Positions 34,527 through 46,471 of a stretch of DNA of 64,000 nucleotides are shown one piece after another; the stretch's first letter is position 1, and each line of letters starts with the position of its first letter. The translations under genes were made by a program, and so were the position numbers. Source of the stretch: Plantago major. Its lineage: Eukaryota; Streptophyta; Magnoliopsida; Lamiales; Plantaginaceae. The notes under the pieces were generated by a model that made no database searches, was not told the DNA's origin, and saw only the letters and a program-made list of their open reading frames with translations. The DNA lies in the NCBI GenBank assembly GCA_026545765.1, contig CM048844.1:56392932-56456931 (forward strand). The letters run 5' to 3'.

Positions 34527-34638
34527 GACGTCAAGTCATCATGCCCCTTATGCCCTGGGCGACACACGTGCTACAATGGCCGGGACAAAGGGTCGCGATC
34601 CCGCGAGGGTAAGCTAACCCCAAAAACCCGTCCTCAGT
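34527..34638 (+). pseudogene. Nuclear fragment of chloroplast 16S rRNA
   Basis: The stretch from GACGTCAAGTCATCATG to CCCGTCCTCAG matches the universally conserved 3' part of bacterial-type 16S rRNA, including the ACACACGTGCTACAATGG block. The 'GGCCGGGACAAAGGGTCGCG' that follows is the plastid form, not the plant mitochondrial or nuclear 18S form. I see at most one or two differences from the plastid sequence as I know it. Only about 112 bp are present and both ends stop abruptly, so it is a nuclear plastid insert and not a working rRNA gene. Confidence 0.9.
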
Positions 34639-34822
34639 AATGTCACTGCTGCAACAAAACTCCAAACATGGCTCACTTGAAATTAACATGCAATGTCTTA
34701 TAAACTCCATATGCATCTTCATTCTTCTACCAGATCAATCCCCTCCTGTCTATTTAAGTTCAAATGGAGTCTAATTATTATGCAATGAGATTGATTTAAC
34801 ATTTAACCATAGAAAAGTTCAA

Positions 34823-35775
34823 TTTTTTTTTTTGAGGTAAACAAATGATATATTGATGAAGAAAATAAACTTACATCTGTATTCAAGAACGACAATACAG
34901 AGGAACCAATTACATCTGAATCACATTGTCTAGCTAGCACATGAGCTAGATTATTTCAACTTCTAGAAACAAAACAAAATGAACATGAATGACGACTCAA
35001 AAAACTATTTTGATTCCCCCTATAAGCCTCCAGCAGTTGACAAAGAAAGACAAGGCTGTCGAAGTTGCTTGATCAAGTTTTGACAGTCCCCTTCGAAATT
35101 CAGTCTGCAAATTAAGAGAAGATGCCATTTTTACAGCAAGTCGAAAGGCATTAGCCTCACTTCCTTAACCACTTCAGGATTTTTAATAAATCACACTATC
35201 ATGTGTCACCAAGCTAAAACAGAACCCAAATGATCTTGAAGCACAGTGCCCAAAACTGCTATGTTGAGATTTCGACAAATGGATGTGTCAAAATTTACTT
35301 TCACGGTACCTGGAGGCGGAGGTGCCCAATCAAGATCAGTCTCTGGTGGCCTAGTTCGATTGAAATAGTGATGTGTTGCTTTAAATCTGACAATGAGATC
35401 ATGAACAAACGACACCGACTCAGCAGGGTCATACGTGAGAAGCTCGTGCACCTGTTTGTTACGGTTGTTCCAAAGACTCCAACAATAACACATAAAAGTT
35501 TCTAGCTCAAAAAATTTGAACACGTATCAATTAACAAAGAGTTAAAGGTTTTCAAAGATAGAAATGAAAATTTTAATGTTTCCCAAATTACATACAGACA
35601 ACCTATTTATAAGTTCAGGTGCCAGTTTTGGCACATGAATTGTTGCTGATCTCAGATGAATGCACCACGGGCATTTCTTCCAGAGAGATTTAGAGAGGAT
35701 GTAGTGGGAATGTCCATCCCAAGGGCTACACTCAACGGAAGAGCAACATTTTGAATGCACTTTGTATAGACCAAC
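34823..35775 (-). mobile_element. LINE 3' end with plant RNase H-like domain, truncated
   Basis: The minus strand has a frame (35206-35523) with CYCWSLWNNRNKQVH, the Trp-rich end of the LINE reverse transcriptase region. It is followed by DLDWAPPPPGTVKVNFD, the start of the RNase H-like RVT_3 domain. The domain continues through stops (EANAFRLAVKMASSLNLQTE near 35130, and a degraded NNLAHVLA motif near 34940) to a terminal poly(A) at 34823-34833 (T-run on the plus strand). Truncation at the 5' side near 35775, poly(A) tail and no LTRs fit a dead L1-type insertion. Confidence 0.75.
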
Positions 35776-36411
35776 TTGAAGCCAACCCGGCACCACAAAG
35801 GGCTCGAGGGCGACGTAGCCACTCTTGTCTACGCAATTATGGAGGGTCACTACATTGATGTTGGGAGGATCCTGGTGAAGGAGATACAAATGGTGAAGAA
35901 CAAAACAAGAAGGATCCTACCATTCCCCGGTCTCATCACTGCAATATGCCAGAAGAATGGAGTTCCCAATAGTGAGTCAGGATTCGCTCGATGCATAGAA
36001 CCTTTTGATGGAGATAGAACTATCTACCTCCATGAGATGCAGGAGAAGGCTGCCAAAGCCGAACTTAGAAGAAGAGGAGTAGTGGACCAGCCGCAAGGAG
36101 CTTTTGACATGAATTCATTCTACGAATTTGTGAATAACTATCAGATGGTGAGTCAAGGGAGTGCACAAAGTCGAGATGAGAAGAATGGAATGGGCCGGAG
36201 GTCGGAGTGGAACAACCATGTTACCCACCTACACCGTTATGAGCAGATCTCCTTCCGGCAGGAGAACATTGACGAGTATGGTCACCATGAGTATCCACCT
36301 TATTACCCACCACCGCAGGTTTATCCACCACCCGACGTCGAATCATCTCGGTACTACCAAGGCTATCAGGGATTTTATCCTCCACCGCCTCCTGGAGGAT
36401 CTTCATCTTGA
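35776..36411 (+). CDS. Plant transposon-protein ORF of Athila-like element C (partial)
   Basis: The 211-residue frame starts mid-domain. EGDVATLVYAIMEGHYIDVG, then GRILVKEI and LPFPGLITAICQKNGV are characteristic of the 'putative plant transposon protein' domain often found in Athila-like gypsy elements. The N-terminal part has been replaced by the LINE fragment at about 35775, so the ATG at 35776 is probably not the original start. The C-terminus is Pro/Tyr-rich (YPPYYPPPQVYPPPDVE, ending FYPPPPPGG). No stops break the preserved part. Function of this ORF family is not established. Confidence 0.72.
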   Translation: MKPTRHHKGLEGDVATLVYAIMEGHYIDVGRILVKEIQMVKNKTRRILPFPGLITAICQKNGVPNSESGFARCIEPFDGDRTIYLHEMQEKAAKAELRRRGVVDQPQGAFDMNSFYEFVNNYQMVSQGSAQSRDEKNGMGRRSEWNNHVTHLHRYEQISFRQENIDEYGHHEYPPYYPPPQVYPPPDVESSRYYQGYQGFYPPPPPGGSSS

Positions 36412-38080
36412 AGCACTATCTGGACTGGAGAAGCAGCACCAAGTGGGGAGTATCTTTTCTTTTTCTCTTTACTTTCCTAGTTTTCTATCTGCTCTTAGCT
36501 AGGTTTGGGGGAGGAATTTGATTTGTTTGCTACCTGCTTAACTATTCGGTTTGTAATATCTTTAAATACTCGCACTTAGTAATTTTCATTTAAGTTATGT
36601 TCTAACCTTATCTGTTACATTAAGGTCTTTTACTTGTTGAAATTTTTTTTTGATCTGTGGGACAGTATCTAGTGTGAGCCATATCTGAGATGAGGGGCTA
36701 TGGATTTATTGTCTAGCTTTGCCGCTTGCTGAATATATGCTCTAACTGAATCCGACCCATGCAACTTTGATGAGTGAGTTTACTTGCTACTCTAATTGAA
36801 GTCATGTGTGCACCCATGTGAACATTGCTACCCTTGAGTCTTTATTTGTCAGGAGCATGAATATGATTAGTGGTACTCACCTTTCTAAATCCTTTCTTAT
36901 ATACCTTTCGCTAACCCCGTTGAAAGCCTTTTGAGCCTTTATGAAACTCCACCATATATCATGTACTTGCTTTACTTAAGCAGTGACTGCAACCTACTAC
37001 CGAGCTTGAACGAAGAAACGAAGCAATGAGTTCCATAGAATGGAGGACAATCTTGTTTTGATCATGGTCGAGAACTGGTTTGGGGGAGAAGAGAAGAAAA
37101 CCCTAACCCCAGTTCGAGAAATTAGTTTGGGAGAGAAGTGGAAGAAGATCATTATCGAAAGGTAACCATGTTGGCCCTACTGTTTATTACCGGTGCTAAA
37201 AATCACAAGCTCTTGCTCGAGAAAAAATAGAAAAGAAAGTACTGAAAAAAGCAAAGGTACAAAAGTCTCGGAGTGGATCTGTGGTCCTTGTGATCACCGT
37301 TTTTGTGTTGGACATGTTACAGATAGATACTACACCTATACTGGTGTGGCCCTAAAAGCTACATGTCCGTGAGGGTTGATGGCATGTATACCAAACCATC
37401 ACGCACAAAAGTGCGGAATTCGGAAAAACAGACATTACCGAAAAATGTAGAGACTAAAAGAGCCCAATGATGTCCAACCAAAAGCATACGAGTTAGTAAA
37501 ACGACTGCAAAAAATAGTATGCCAAAAGAAAAGAAAAAATGACAAAAAAGGAGCATGTAGTCTATGTATGAAGCAACCGATGGGGTGGCTACGATGATAG
37601 TAGAGAAGTTGAAGATTTATCATTACGAGAAGACGAAGTCGATGGATGGAGCTCGGTGTCAGAAAGTATAAGTCCCCCTGAAGTACCCTTTATTCTAACT
37701 TGTTATCTTTTAATGACACTTGGCCTTTCCCTCCTCTATATATTATCCTAACTGATTTACTTACCGAGCTAACTTGAGTACTACTCTGATATATGCCATG
37801 ACTTTTGGGAGTAGGATTGCATAACATTACCACGAGGTAATGATTTTGAAGTACACCTATAAGGACATTGGGTTATACTTGTAACCGCTGGCTGTAGTGA
37901 GTGATGCTTACTTGTTATTTGTTTGTTGTGCAGACATGAAGTTGGAGTTGAATCTAAGCGAGTCAATAGAGTTAGGAACCTTGAAACAGGTTGCTTGTCT
38001 ATGTGGTGGTTTATTCTTGATGCTCATTTCATGGTCACTTCTTAATTATCGTTTTTGCCTTGCTCAAGGATGAGCAAGAA
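36412..38080 (+). other. 3' non-coding region of element C
   Basis: No gene. The region contains two G-rich AGGTTTGGGGGAGG-like blocks and a block at 37262-37445 shared with elements A and B ('ctcggagtggatctgtgg', 'gggttgatggcatgtatacc'). Near the end 'ttgctcaaggatgagcaag' forms an inverted repeat just before the PPT, as is common in Athila-like elements. Confidence 0.65.
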
Positions 38081-38095
38081 ACGGGTTTGGGGGTG
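38081..38095 (+). other. Polypurine tract of element C
   Basis: ACGGGTTTGGGGGTG immediately precedes the LTR start TGATGTGACA. Confidence 0.7.
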
Positions 38096-39238
38096 TGATG
38101 TGACAATAAAATGTGCGATATAGCATACTTTTAGACCCTCGTTTTTTACCCTAGATGCAATATTTGTATCATTTTATGGTCAATTACCAACTTTGCGTGT
38201 TTTTTTGTAGGTCGTGATCGCGGTTTTGAGGATTTGCACGATTTTAGGCACCAAAACGGCATAATTGTGCCAAATCGGGACGAGGAAGCAAATACGTCGG
38301 ATTGACCATTGCACGGAGTTCGAGGAGTCAAAACATGTCATGCGACTAACCGATGCGAAGATAATAGAAGATGGAACAACTTTTTACAAGACCACATTTC
38401 GAGGAAATGAAGTTACGAAGCCTGAAATTGAAGAATGAAGAAAATAGATTCGAATTCGCAGTAATCGCACTTGGCGACCACAAGGGAACCGCAGTAGGGG
38501 TCACTGCGGTGCACAGGCAACCGCAGTAGACCTGCTGTTTTCTCCTGGGCTGTTCTGTTGGCCTGATAGGCTGAGGCCCACCTTCCCAAACCTTTCTTAT
38601 TGTATAATGACAGTTTATTCTTCTTCCTTTCTTCTTAGATTTCGATTACTGTTCTTTGTTACTATGCGTAGCTGAATTCCTTTTGTAAAGGCGAACCTCC
38701 GTAACTCTGCTTTTGCTACTTCTTTACATACCGTGATATGTTAATGGAATATTTATTTGACGTAAATCTTTGTTATACAACTCTATACATCCTTCGTGGT
38801 GTGATGTTCTGTTGTGTGACATAGTAGTTTCATTGAACTGGGTTGGGGTACTCGTGCCGACTGCCCCTTGAGCACCATAGTATTATACCATGTTGTCGTT
38901 AGAGGAAACTGCATAGGATTTTAGCTAGAAAGTTGGGAGTAGCATAGCAGAGGGAGGTTGGGGAACCTTTACGCCTTTCCATCATTGATTTACAAACAAA
39001 GCAATTTAGGGTTTACTACGATCTGATTATTCTGTCTGAGATAAAAACTGTTTACTTTTCTGCATTCAATCACAACGTTATTTGCTTGTTCCTATGCTAA
39101 GTGTCCGTTGAGAACGACATCCCGCGTCAACTTTCTAAAACTGTGGATTTGAGGACTTCCGAATTATAAATTTAATCTTGATTGTATTTGGAGTTTACAG
39201 GTTCTACAACGGAAAACAAGATCTCTGAGTGCACATCA
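38096..39238 (+). repeat. 3' LTR of Athila-like element C (1143 bp)
   Basis: Starts TGATGTGACAATA, comparable to TGATGAGACAATA of the solo LTR at 45226, and ends GTGCACATCA. A cluster of 'accgcagt' motifs lies at 38455-38535. The right flank (39239-39440) is itself a copy of the family's 3' region, matching 37150-37350, so the element seems to have entered a relative. Confidence 0.68.
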
Positions 39239-39531
39239 AACATCCTCGAAAGGAAACCTTGTTGGCCCTACTTTTGTTTTACCGGTGCTAAAAATCACTA
39301 ACTCTTGCCCTAAAAAAATAGAAAAGAAAGTACCGAAAAAATCAAAGGTACAAAAGTCTCAGAGTGGATCTGTGGTCCCTGTTATCACCGTTTTCGTGTT
39401 GGGCATGTTACAGATACTACCCACATACCGGATCTCTTAGCTTGCACTGGGGCCCAAATCCGGCTCAACCTGCGGCACCCTCGCTCTCTTAGCTTGCACT
39501 GGGGCCCGTACCTTGCGATTTGAAGTATCAG
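39239..39531 (+). other. Remnant of Athila-like 3' region and junction
   Basis: 39239-39440 matches 37150-37350 (plus strand) and ends abruptly in 'cccacataccgg'. From 39441 the sequence belongs to element B (minus). A 22-bp motif around 'agcttgcactggggccc' occurs twice, near 39446 and 39489. Confidence 0.6.
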
Positions 39532-40125
39532 CTAGCATAATGAACACCTCCTGAGCTCAGGAGGTGTTTTACTTCCAATTCCACCACTAACTATATCAAC
39601 CAACTCCTGGCATGGCTCGGTCAGTATATCATAGAAGTGCATTGCCAGGTCGACATCTGAAAGCCTATGGTTAGGGCATTTATACTTAGCTTCCTTAAAT
39701 CGGTCCCAAGCCACATGGAATGGCTCATTCCAAGCTTGTGTAAACCCAGTAATCTCCTTGTTGAGCTCTACCAATTTTTGATATGGTAGATACTCATTCA
39801 TAAACTCGGCCATCACTTATGTCCAAGTTTTCAGCGAATCAGGTTCACATTTAGCCAGCCACCGTTTCGCCCCACCAATCAGAGTGAAAGGGAATAAATG
39901 TCTGCGGAGTTTGCAATCATCCAATCCCCTCTTAGGGATGTCTGAAACCGCATAATCGAAGCTCCTCAGGAAGTCCAATACATCCTCATCCATGCCTACA
40001 TAGAAGAGGGGTAGGTGGTTCAGGTCTTCTTCCGTAACTTCGTATTGACGAGTATCTCCTTCCAGGAAAATTGCAGGTTTACTGCCTACAAAAACTGGTT
40101 CGTAAACTGCCCTCATTGTTTCCAT
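39532..40125 (-). pseudogene. gag: Gag of Athila-like element B, one in-frame stop
   Basis: The minus-strand frame from ATG 40125 carries DDCKLRRHLFPFTLIGGAKR followed by WLAKCEPDSLKTW, the Retrotrans_gag capsid core. After a TAA at 39817-39819 it continues in the same frame with EFMNEYLPYQKL and AWDRFKEAKYKCPNHRLSD. It follows its primer site by about 200 bp. The frame ends at 39532 and the sequence leaves the family near 39440, so knuckle, protease and pol are missing. Confidence 0.8.
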
Positions 40126-40320
40126 GGCTCAAATATTATGCTGCAATAGAAACACATCACCATAACTACACAACTATCAGCACCTGTTAGTCAAACAAGC
40201 ACTTAGGACAGTCATCGAGGTGACAGGGGAAAAAGATTAACAGAAACAAAACTAAAACTAGAAAAAGAAAAAACAAAAATACTTTAACTAAAACTCGTAA
40301 ACATAACAAAGTAGTTAAGT

Positions 40321-40337
40321 CCCCAGCAACGACGACA
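40321..40337 (-). other. Degenerate tRNA-Asp type primer site (element B gag side)
   Basis: The minus strand reads TGTCGTCGTTGCTGGGG, a decayed form of TGGCGCCGTTGCCGGGG, six bases after the LTR end CACACCA. Confidence 0.65.
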
Positions 40338-40343
40338 AAAACT

Positions 40344-41754
40344 TGGTGTGTCAAATTAAAGTTCTAAATTTATTTAAAGACAAGAGTTAATCCTCAACAC
40401 TACGAAAACCTGTAGTGTAGTGGAGTTAACCCCGAGGTCGGTCTCTAGGGACTTAACTAAGCTGAGCTTCAGTTTACGAATAAAAGTAACAATATGAAAA
40501 GCAGTAAATGTTGGTTTGCTTCGGCAGCGAGATAATATACTAAAGTAAATACCTACTTGCAATTGCTAGAACCGAATTAACACTAATGAGATTGAAATAT
40601 GAATGGGTAAAATTACTGAGTGGTAACGTCAACAATCTAGCTAGCAGGATATATGTGATTCATGGGATTGACTACACAAGTTGTCACAGTCTTGAGTTCA
40701 AAAACGAATAGCACAAATGAAGGCGTCAGTTTCACTAGGCTACAATCAATTTGACTAACCTACTATCACCGTTTGCAACTAACTGTTAAATCAAGCAATA
40801 CAAAAGACATTTGGGTGTATTGATTAAATGCCTAATCTAACAGTGATTTTGTCTAGGAGATCATCAAACATGATAGCAGAAATAGTAATTGATCTAAAAA
40901 GCACAAGTAGTCGAATCTCGATGCACTTCGAATCACATAAACCCTAGCTAGCATGCATTGAATCAGTCACCACCCCATAATAGGGGTGTTTAGCTACTCA
41001 TGACAAGCGAAAGCATAATCATACTAGCAATAAACATAATCTCAAGCACAAAACAGAGATTCGAATAGATTGATACAATTTTACTCTTCGTTGTCACAAA
41101 CCCTAGGTAGAAATTGTAGAACGAAAATGAATCAATGCCAAAGCTATGTAGATAATCTCCCAATCAACGTCAATCTTTGAATTACAAGGGAAAACGGTTC
41201 AATTACCTCAAATCGGGTAATTGCCTTGAAAACTAGATCTAGCTCTAGAGCAAGGTGTTGTTCTTCACAATGGAATGAATATGAAAAGTAATTATGTCTT
41301 GTTGTAAGTAATAGAAAGGAGAAAAACTAGGTCTAGGTGAATTAGGAAACAAAATCGCATCGCAGAAGTACGGCGGGAAGAAATTGGCATCGCCAGTTTG
41401 GCGATAAGCCAAACAGTGAGATGCTGGCGTACGACAGTTATCAAACTGGCGTCGCCAGTTCTCCTAAAGTGACTATTTTTGCCCCTTTGAGGCCTTTTGA
41501 CTACGATTCTTGATATTTTGGCCTTCCCGCTCTACTTCTAGCATCCATACGAGGCATTGGAACTCCAAATCTTGTAGATGCATATAAAATACACCATTTT
41601 GCCTTCAATTAGCACGGTTTAGCCAAATATCTACAAAACACACAAAGAACAAAACACGTAAAAATACTCTAAAAAAACTAAATAAAACTATACTCAAGGA
41701 TGATAAAAAGACGGTAAAAAAGACCAAATGAGACGGTATAAAACCGACTCATCA
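40344..41754 (-). repeat. Athila-like LTR flanked by both a PPT and a PBS (1411 bp)
   Basis: It starts TGATGAGTCGG at 41754 and ends GACACACCA at 40344 on the minus strand. On its upstream side is a polypurine stretch and family 3' region; on its downstream side are a primer site and gag. It is therefore the 3' LTR of one unit and the 5' LTR of the next. It aligns with the element A LTR (10867-11907). A cluster of 'ctggcg/cgccag' palindromic motifs lies at about 41375-41465. Confidence 0.78.
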
Positions 41755-42441
41755 AACACCCCAAACCGAACCCTTGCTTGTCCTCAAGCAACATACTCTC
41801 TAAAAACCTAGAAAAAACAAAATAAACACATAGACACAAAATAAAGTTTAGCTCACAAGCTACCGAGTCTACGATTGCAAGTAATAGGCCCAAGAAATGC
41901 AGAAGCTTTGACATCACACTGACATTCACAGAATAACATGCACAAGTTCGAAAAGTTCATTTCCAAAGTAAATAGAACTTAAGCCTAAAACAGCAGTCCC
42001 TCACGAGTGGATCCTATGCATCTATTCTCTCACACTCCTGGAAGTGTCCAGTAGGGCAATCACTCAACAATATAAAGAGATAAGGAAGGTGATTTGCGTC
42101 ACAAAGATGCCTCAAATACCCCATGTAATGTACTCAATCAGTTAAGTTGGAAGGGACTTTCGCATAGCTTTGTAACAATCAGCAGTAGACTCATAAACAG
42201 GCAATCGTTCTCTCGTTTTACTATATATTTTTTAATTTTTTTTTCATACTCTTTTTTGCAGTCTTATATTTGACCCATATGCTTATATATTTTTTCTGTC
42301 TCAATTTTTGGGTAGTGTCTGTTTTACCGAAAGGCCACACTTTGTGCGTGCTGGTTTGGTGTACATGCCATCAACTTTCACGGACATATAGCTTTTAGGG
42401 GCCACGCTGGTATATGAGTAGTATCTGAAACGTGCCGAACA
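41755..42441 (-). other. 3' region of element B with PPT, left of copia copy 2
   Basis: No gene. The minus strand contains the shared Athila-like block, including 'ttgatggcatgtacaccaaac', then an inverted repeat 'gcttgaggacaagc' and the polypurine tract AAGGGTTCGGTTTGGGGTG (about 41757-41775) before the LTR. It was contiguous with 59559-60200 before copia copy 2 inserted. Confidence 0.7.
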
Positions 42442-44056
42442 TGTTGGTCCAGATAACGGCAAAGAGAAACGACTGGAGGGGGGGGGTGAATAGTCTTTTA
42501 CAACTTTTGTCGATAAATACAATTTCTCAGATATCTGTGAAGATATCTGATACTTAATTTCAGAGAGCGGGAGACTTTTTTGTGATCAGTGCACGTGCTC
42601 AGCAAGATATGTGTAAAGCAAGTAATAAATTGCACAAAGTAAACAACACTGATCTTTATAGTGGTATCTGAAGGTGGCGTAATCCTTCAACTAATCCACT
42701 TCAGCCTTTCTCAGACCTAGAATCCACTAAGACAGATAATTGAGTTCACCTCATCAATATCATCTCTCGATTCCTGAATACACTAGGTTCCCAACCAAGT
42801 GTTCCTCCTGAGTTATTCCTCGGCTTTCTCAGCCAAGTACTTCCTATACTCAGAAACCTTTGAGCTATTCCTTAGTTTCCCAAACTAAGTATTTCCTATG
42901 CTCAGTAACCTTGGAGTTATTACTTAGTTTCCCAAACTAAGTACTTCCTATACTCCATGCTGTTTAAGGTGTTGGTTAAGGTAGTTTGTCAGGTTTGGTA
43001 TATTAATAACTTCTACAGTTATGTAATACTACCTTCTTGAACAAAAGTCACTTCAGACACTTCACAATGTATGGTGATATGTTCTTTACTGACCCAAGTC
43101 TATGATAAATGTTCTAGAGAATGAATCTCAGATACTTGATCCTTTGATTCAACTCCTTCACAGATAGCAATGCTTGTTGAGGATCAGGACACTTAGAACT
43201 TTTGTGCTACTTAGAACTGAAGAGCTTAGTGACAACTGTAAGCTGAAGAATAAGTAGGTTGAAGACTTGTATACTTGAGAGAAAGATACCACTAGTTGTA
43301 TTATCAGAGAGGCTTGGTATTTTAAGTGAGTTCAGTGTGTAAGTTCAAGGTGTATCTTTCAAGCATTCTAAGTAGTGATATTTATAGTTGAAGATCATGC
43401 CGTATGAATAGTATCCGTTAGGCTTAATGAAATTCAAACTATTGATATCTGTAAATAGCACTGCAGAAGACGTTGTCTCTTTTCAGAGATTTCCTCTTTT
43501 GTTCAGATGTCTCTGTCTGCGCATTTATTGCATTGTACTATTTTTGTCCTGTAGTGCCAACGGAACTATGCACGCTTTCTGGAGCATTGCATGTCCCTTT
43601 TCAGAGACCTTCTCATCTCCAGATACCTGTTGAAACATTATTTCCCAGAAACATAGTTTTATCCAGGGTATCTGAGTGTAGATATCTGTGCGCACTTTTC
43701 CTCATTCATAAACCTTGCGTTCTCAGATATCTTGTGCAAAACTTGTTTATTCAGAAACACTTGTTTATCAAAGATATCTGGACATAGTTATCTGATAACC
43801 TTTGTCTTCAGCAATCTTATGCAGTCTTCAAAAAGAATTGTTGAACTCTCCTGCTGGATGCCTTCTTCTTGGTCTTCTTTAAAGATATAAAAATTACATT
43901 CAGAAACCTAACATCCTATACAAGATTTGATAGACTAACATACTTAGTGATTTTCCTCTTTTACAGTGTTCAAGTGAACCAAGAGTACTAACCACCTTTT
44001 TGTGCTAAGATAAGTCATTAGGTTGCTGATAAAAATCTAAACAGATATTCCTAACA
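42442..44056 (-). repeat. 3' LTR of copia copy 2 (1615 bp)
   Basis: Terminal TGTTAGG/CCAACA as in copy 1. It has the leader hairpin CTTAGTTTCCCAAACTAAG at 42871-42889 and 42923-42941 and the TATA motif near 43372. It keeps a segment of about 115 bp (roughly 43514-43630) lost from the 5' LTR. Confidence 0.93.
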
Positions 44057-44071
44057 AATTTCTCCCTTTTT
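44057..44071 (-). other. Polypurine tract of copia copy 2
   Basis: The minus strand reads AAAAAGGGAGAAATT directly before the LTR start. 44072-44442 is the 3' untranslated part of the extra gene, with no gene in it. Confidence 0.75.
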
Positions 44072-45225
44072 GATCAGTCAACGATGACTATCTTTAAACC
44101 TATTACAACTTGGAAGAGGGAAAAATCTAACACTTAATCATTTCTTATGATCTTTTTAATTCATTTTAATTAAGTGCAGAGAGTAAACATCAACCAAATC
44201 ACAAGGTGTGATCTTTGTTGACAAGTTATCTTTTTATAGATTGATATCTGAGAGTAGGTTCATCAGATATGTTACAAAGAAAGTTTACAGATAACTTTTA
44301 CAATGATAGAACAATAAAGTACATTCAGCAAGATACAAAACACTTAGTTAAATTAGGACAACCGGAGTGACCAAGCTCCAAGTAGACATCCAAATAAACT
44401 AGTCTTCAAGATCTTCAAGTCTTCAATCAGGAGATCTATGAATCAATTTGCAAATTCCCTGTCCCCAAACCTTTTGATATCATCTGAGTAGTCAAAGAGC
44501 AAAGTCCTGACTATCATCTCAGTGTTTCTGGCAAATCCACAAACTGCCTTGTAGGTTTTGGTGGGATTCTTCTTGGCAAATTGTTTGACCCACAAATACT
44601 TTCCCCATTTCCAGGCATGCTCGATTCTAATATCTGATAACTTGAAGTATTCATATATGATCTTCAGATATCTGATTTCACCCTTGTATTGATCTTTAGT
44701 CATGTAGAAAGACTCATAGGGTTCCATAACAAGTCTGGCTCTTGTGCTTGTTCCAGTGATGTTGGGAATTCTGTGCACATCATCTGGCTTTCCATAAGGA
44801 CAATCATCAGAGAGGTCCTTTTTCATGGCTTCTATTCTCTTGATTACTTAAAATCCAACCAGGCTTTGATGTGGTTGGTATTAATCAAGACTGGCTTGTC
44901 TTTTCTCCATGCCATGAGCTGTTTATGGATTAGTTCTGGAAATTTTTCATTTACAAGTAAGTGCTTGAGTTCCAGAATCCAGTAGCCATTCTTCTGATTA
45001 ATGCATCTGTTGACAGAGGAGTCATTGTTGGTCTTCACATACTCAATCTTGGCTTCTTCTGGCCTGAGTGGAAGTTGACCTTTTCTTCTTTCAGCTCTCA
45101 ATCTATTCCTCCTTTGTCTTGAATTCTCCCTTGGGGGATTGCTTGAAGAACCACCCTGGATTGACTTGGTATTTCCAGAGGGTGTTTTAGCTTCCAAAGG
45201 CTTTGCAGCTATGGGCTCAGATAGG

Positions 45226-46471
45226 TGATGAGACAATATTCTAACGTCTCATTTGGTCCTTTTTAGCGGTCTTTGTGAGTCTTTGTCTTTTGTTTTATAA
45301 TCTTTTTAGTTCGTTTTTATGCATTGGTATTTTGATGTTGTTTTGCAGGAATCGATGATTTTGAGCCAAAATAAGGGCAAGATGATTAACATGGCTCGCC
45401 GTGGTGAGGGATTCAGTCCTCCGCGGCGAGATTTTACGAAGGCGCCTGGAATTCTGAAGTTGAGATCACCGCGGCGAGGTATCCTTCCCGCCGCGGCGAG
45501 ATTTTATGAGACTAGAGGCTGGAGCTGTTGAGAGGCTCGCCGCGGCGAGGAAATTGGTCCGCCGCGGTGAGATATTACGAGCCGGAAATCTATTGCGATA
45601 AATAAGACTCGCCGCGGCGAGCGTCGGCCCCCAGAATTCGTTTTTCCTTATTAGATTAGAATTTTGATTCTTTCTTTCATACTTCTTTTAACCTAGTTTT
45701 GAGAAAAAAATCTCTAGGGATCCAGACATTAACATTGAGACATCTTTGGAGCTTGGTTATTCATTTATTTTTATCATCAAGATTATTGGTATTGATTTCT
45801 CCATTGCTTTCTTCTTTGCAATTCGTTCTTTATCTTATCGATTGAGTTGTATGTTATTGCATGCGAGTTTATCATCTATGTTTCATATGATTTTTACCAT
45901 TAATCTCTGTATGCAATCATCAAGTATGAGTAGCTAACCACCTTTGAATACAGTAGTATGTGAAGATTATGCATATTCATTCTAGGGTTTATCAAAGCAC
46001 TCATATAGGTTAGTCTCGTTTGAAATCTTCGTAAAAACCTTCAATTCGATAAGTCCGTATTAAATTCTCTAAATTGTTCATGTTTAAGGATCGTGAATTG
46101 ACGACTCACGATTTCTCCAGTATAATATATTCTAAGAACAATTGGTTGAATCGAATTGATTGATTTACTGTACAACAACCGTGTGACAAATATGAGTGTT
46201 TTCCCTAGTTCGAATTAACCATGTGACGACTCACGATTTCTCCAATATAATATATTCATCTTTCTCTCATTGTTGATCGTCATCTTAGCTTTAGTCAATC
46301 TAGTTAGAAGTATTCAAAACCAAAAAAATCAAGCCGTTTCCACAAGTGACTATTTGCTTTCAACCATTTGGTAGCTTAATTGGTTCCTTAGCGAACGATT
46401 ATGTGGTTAGCATTGTCTGTCTACAATAACTACTTTCTACTTGTTTTCTAAGTAGTAATTTGAGCATATAA
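45226..46471 (+). mobile_element. Solo LTR, Athila-like, inserted in the copia extra gene
   Basis: It starts TGATGAGACAATA, homologous to the start of the element B LTR. It is flanked by perfect ATAGG duplicates (45221-45225 and 46472-46476). Copy 3 shows the empty site near 63670-63680. The right end reads GCATATAA, not the expected CA, so it is either mutated or off by a few bases. A cluster of CTCGCCGCGGCGAG palindromes and half-copies lies at 45395-45621. No gene is present; short open frames at 45319-45531 and 45746-45937 have no support. Confidence 0.83.

Noticed and set aside
34527..34638. A functional rRNA gene
   Set aside because: Only about 112 bp of a 1.5-kb gene are present, with abrupt ends; it is a plastid-derived fragment.
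35542..35889. A 115-codon minus-strand frame crossing the LINE border
   Set aside because: Its upper part is the reverse of the element C ORF and its lower part is decayed LINE sequence, so the frame is a chance fusion.
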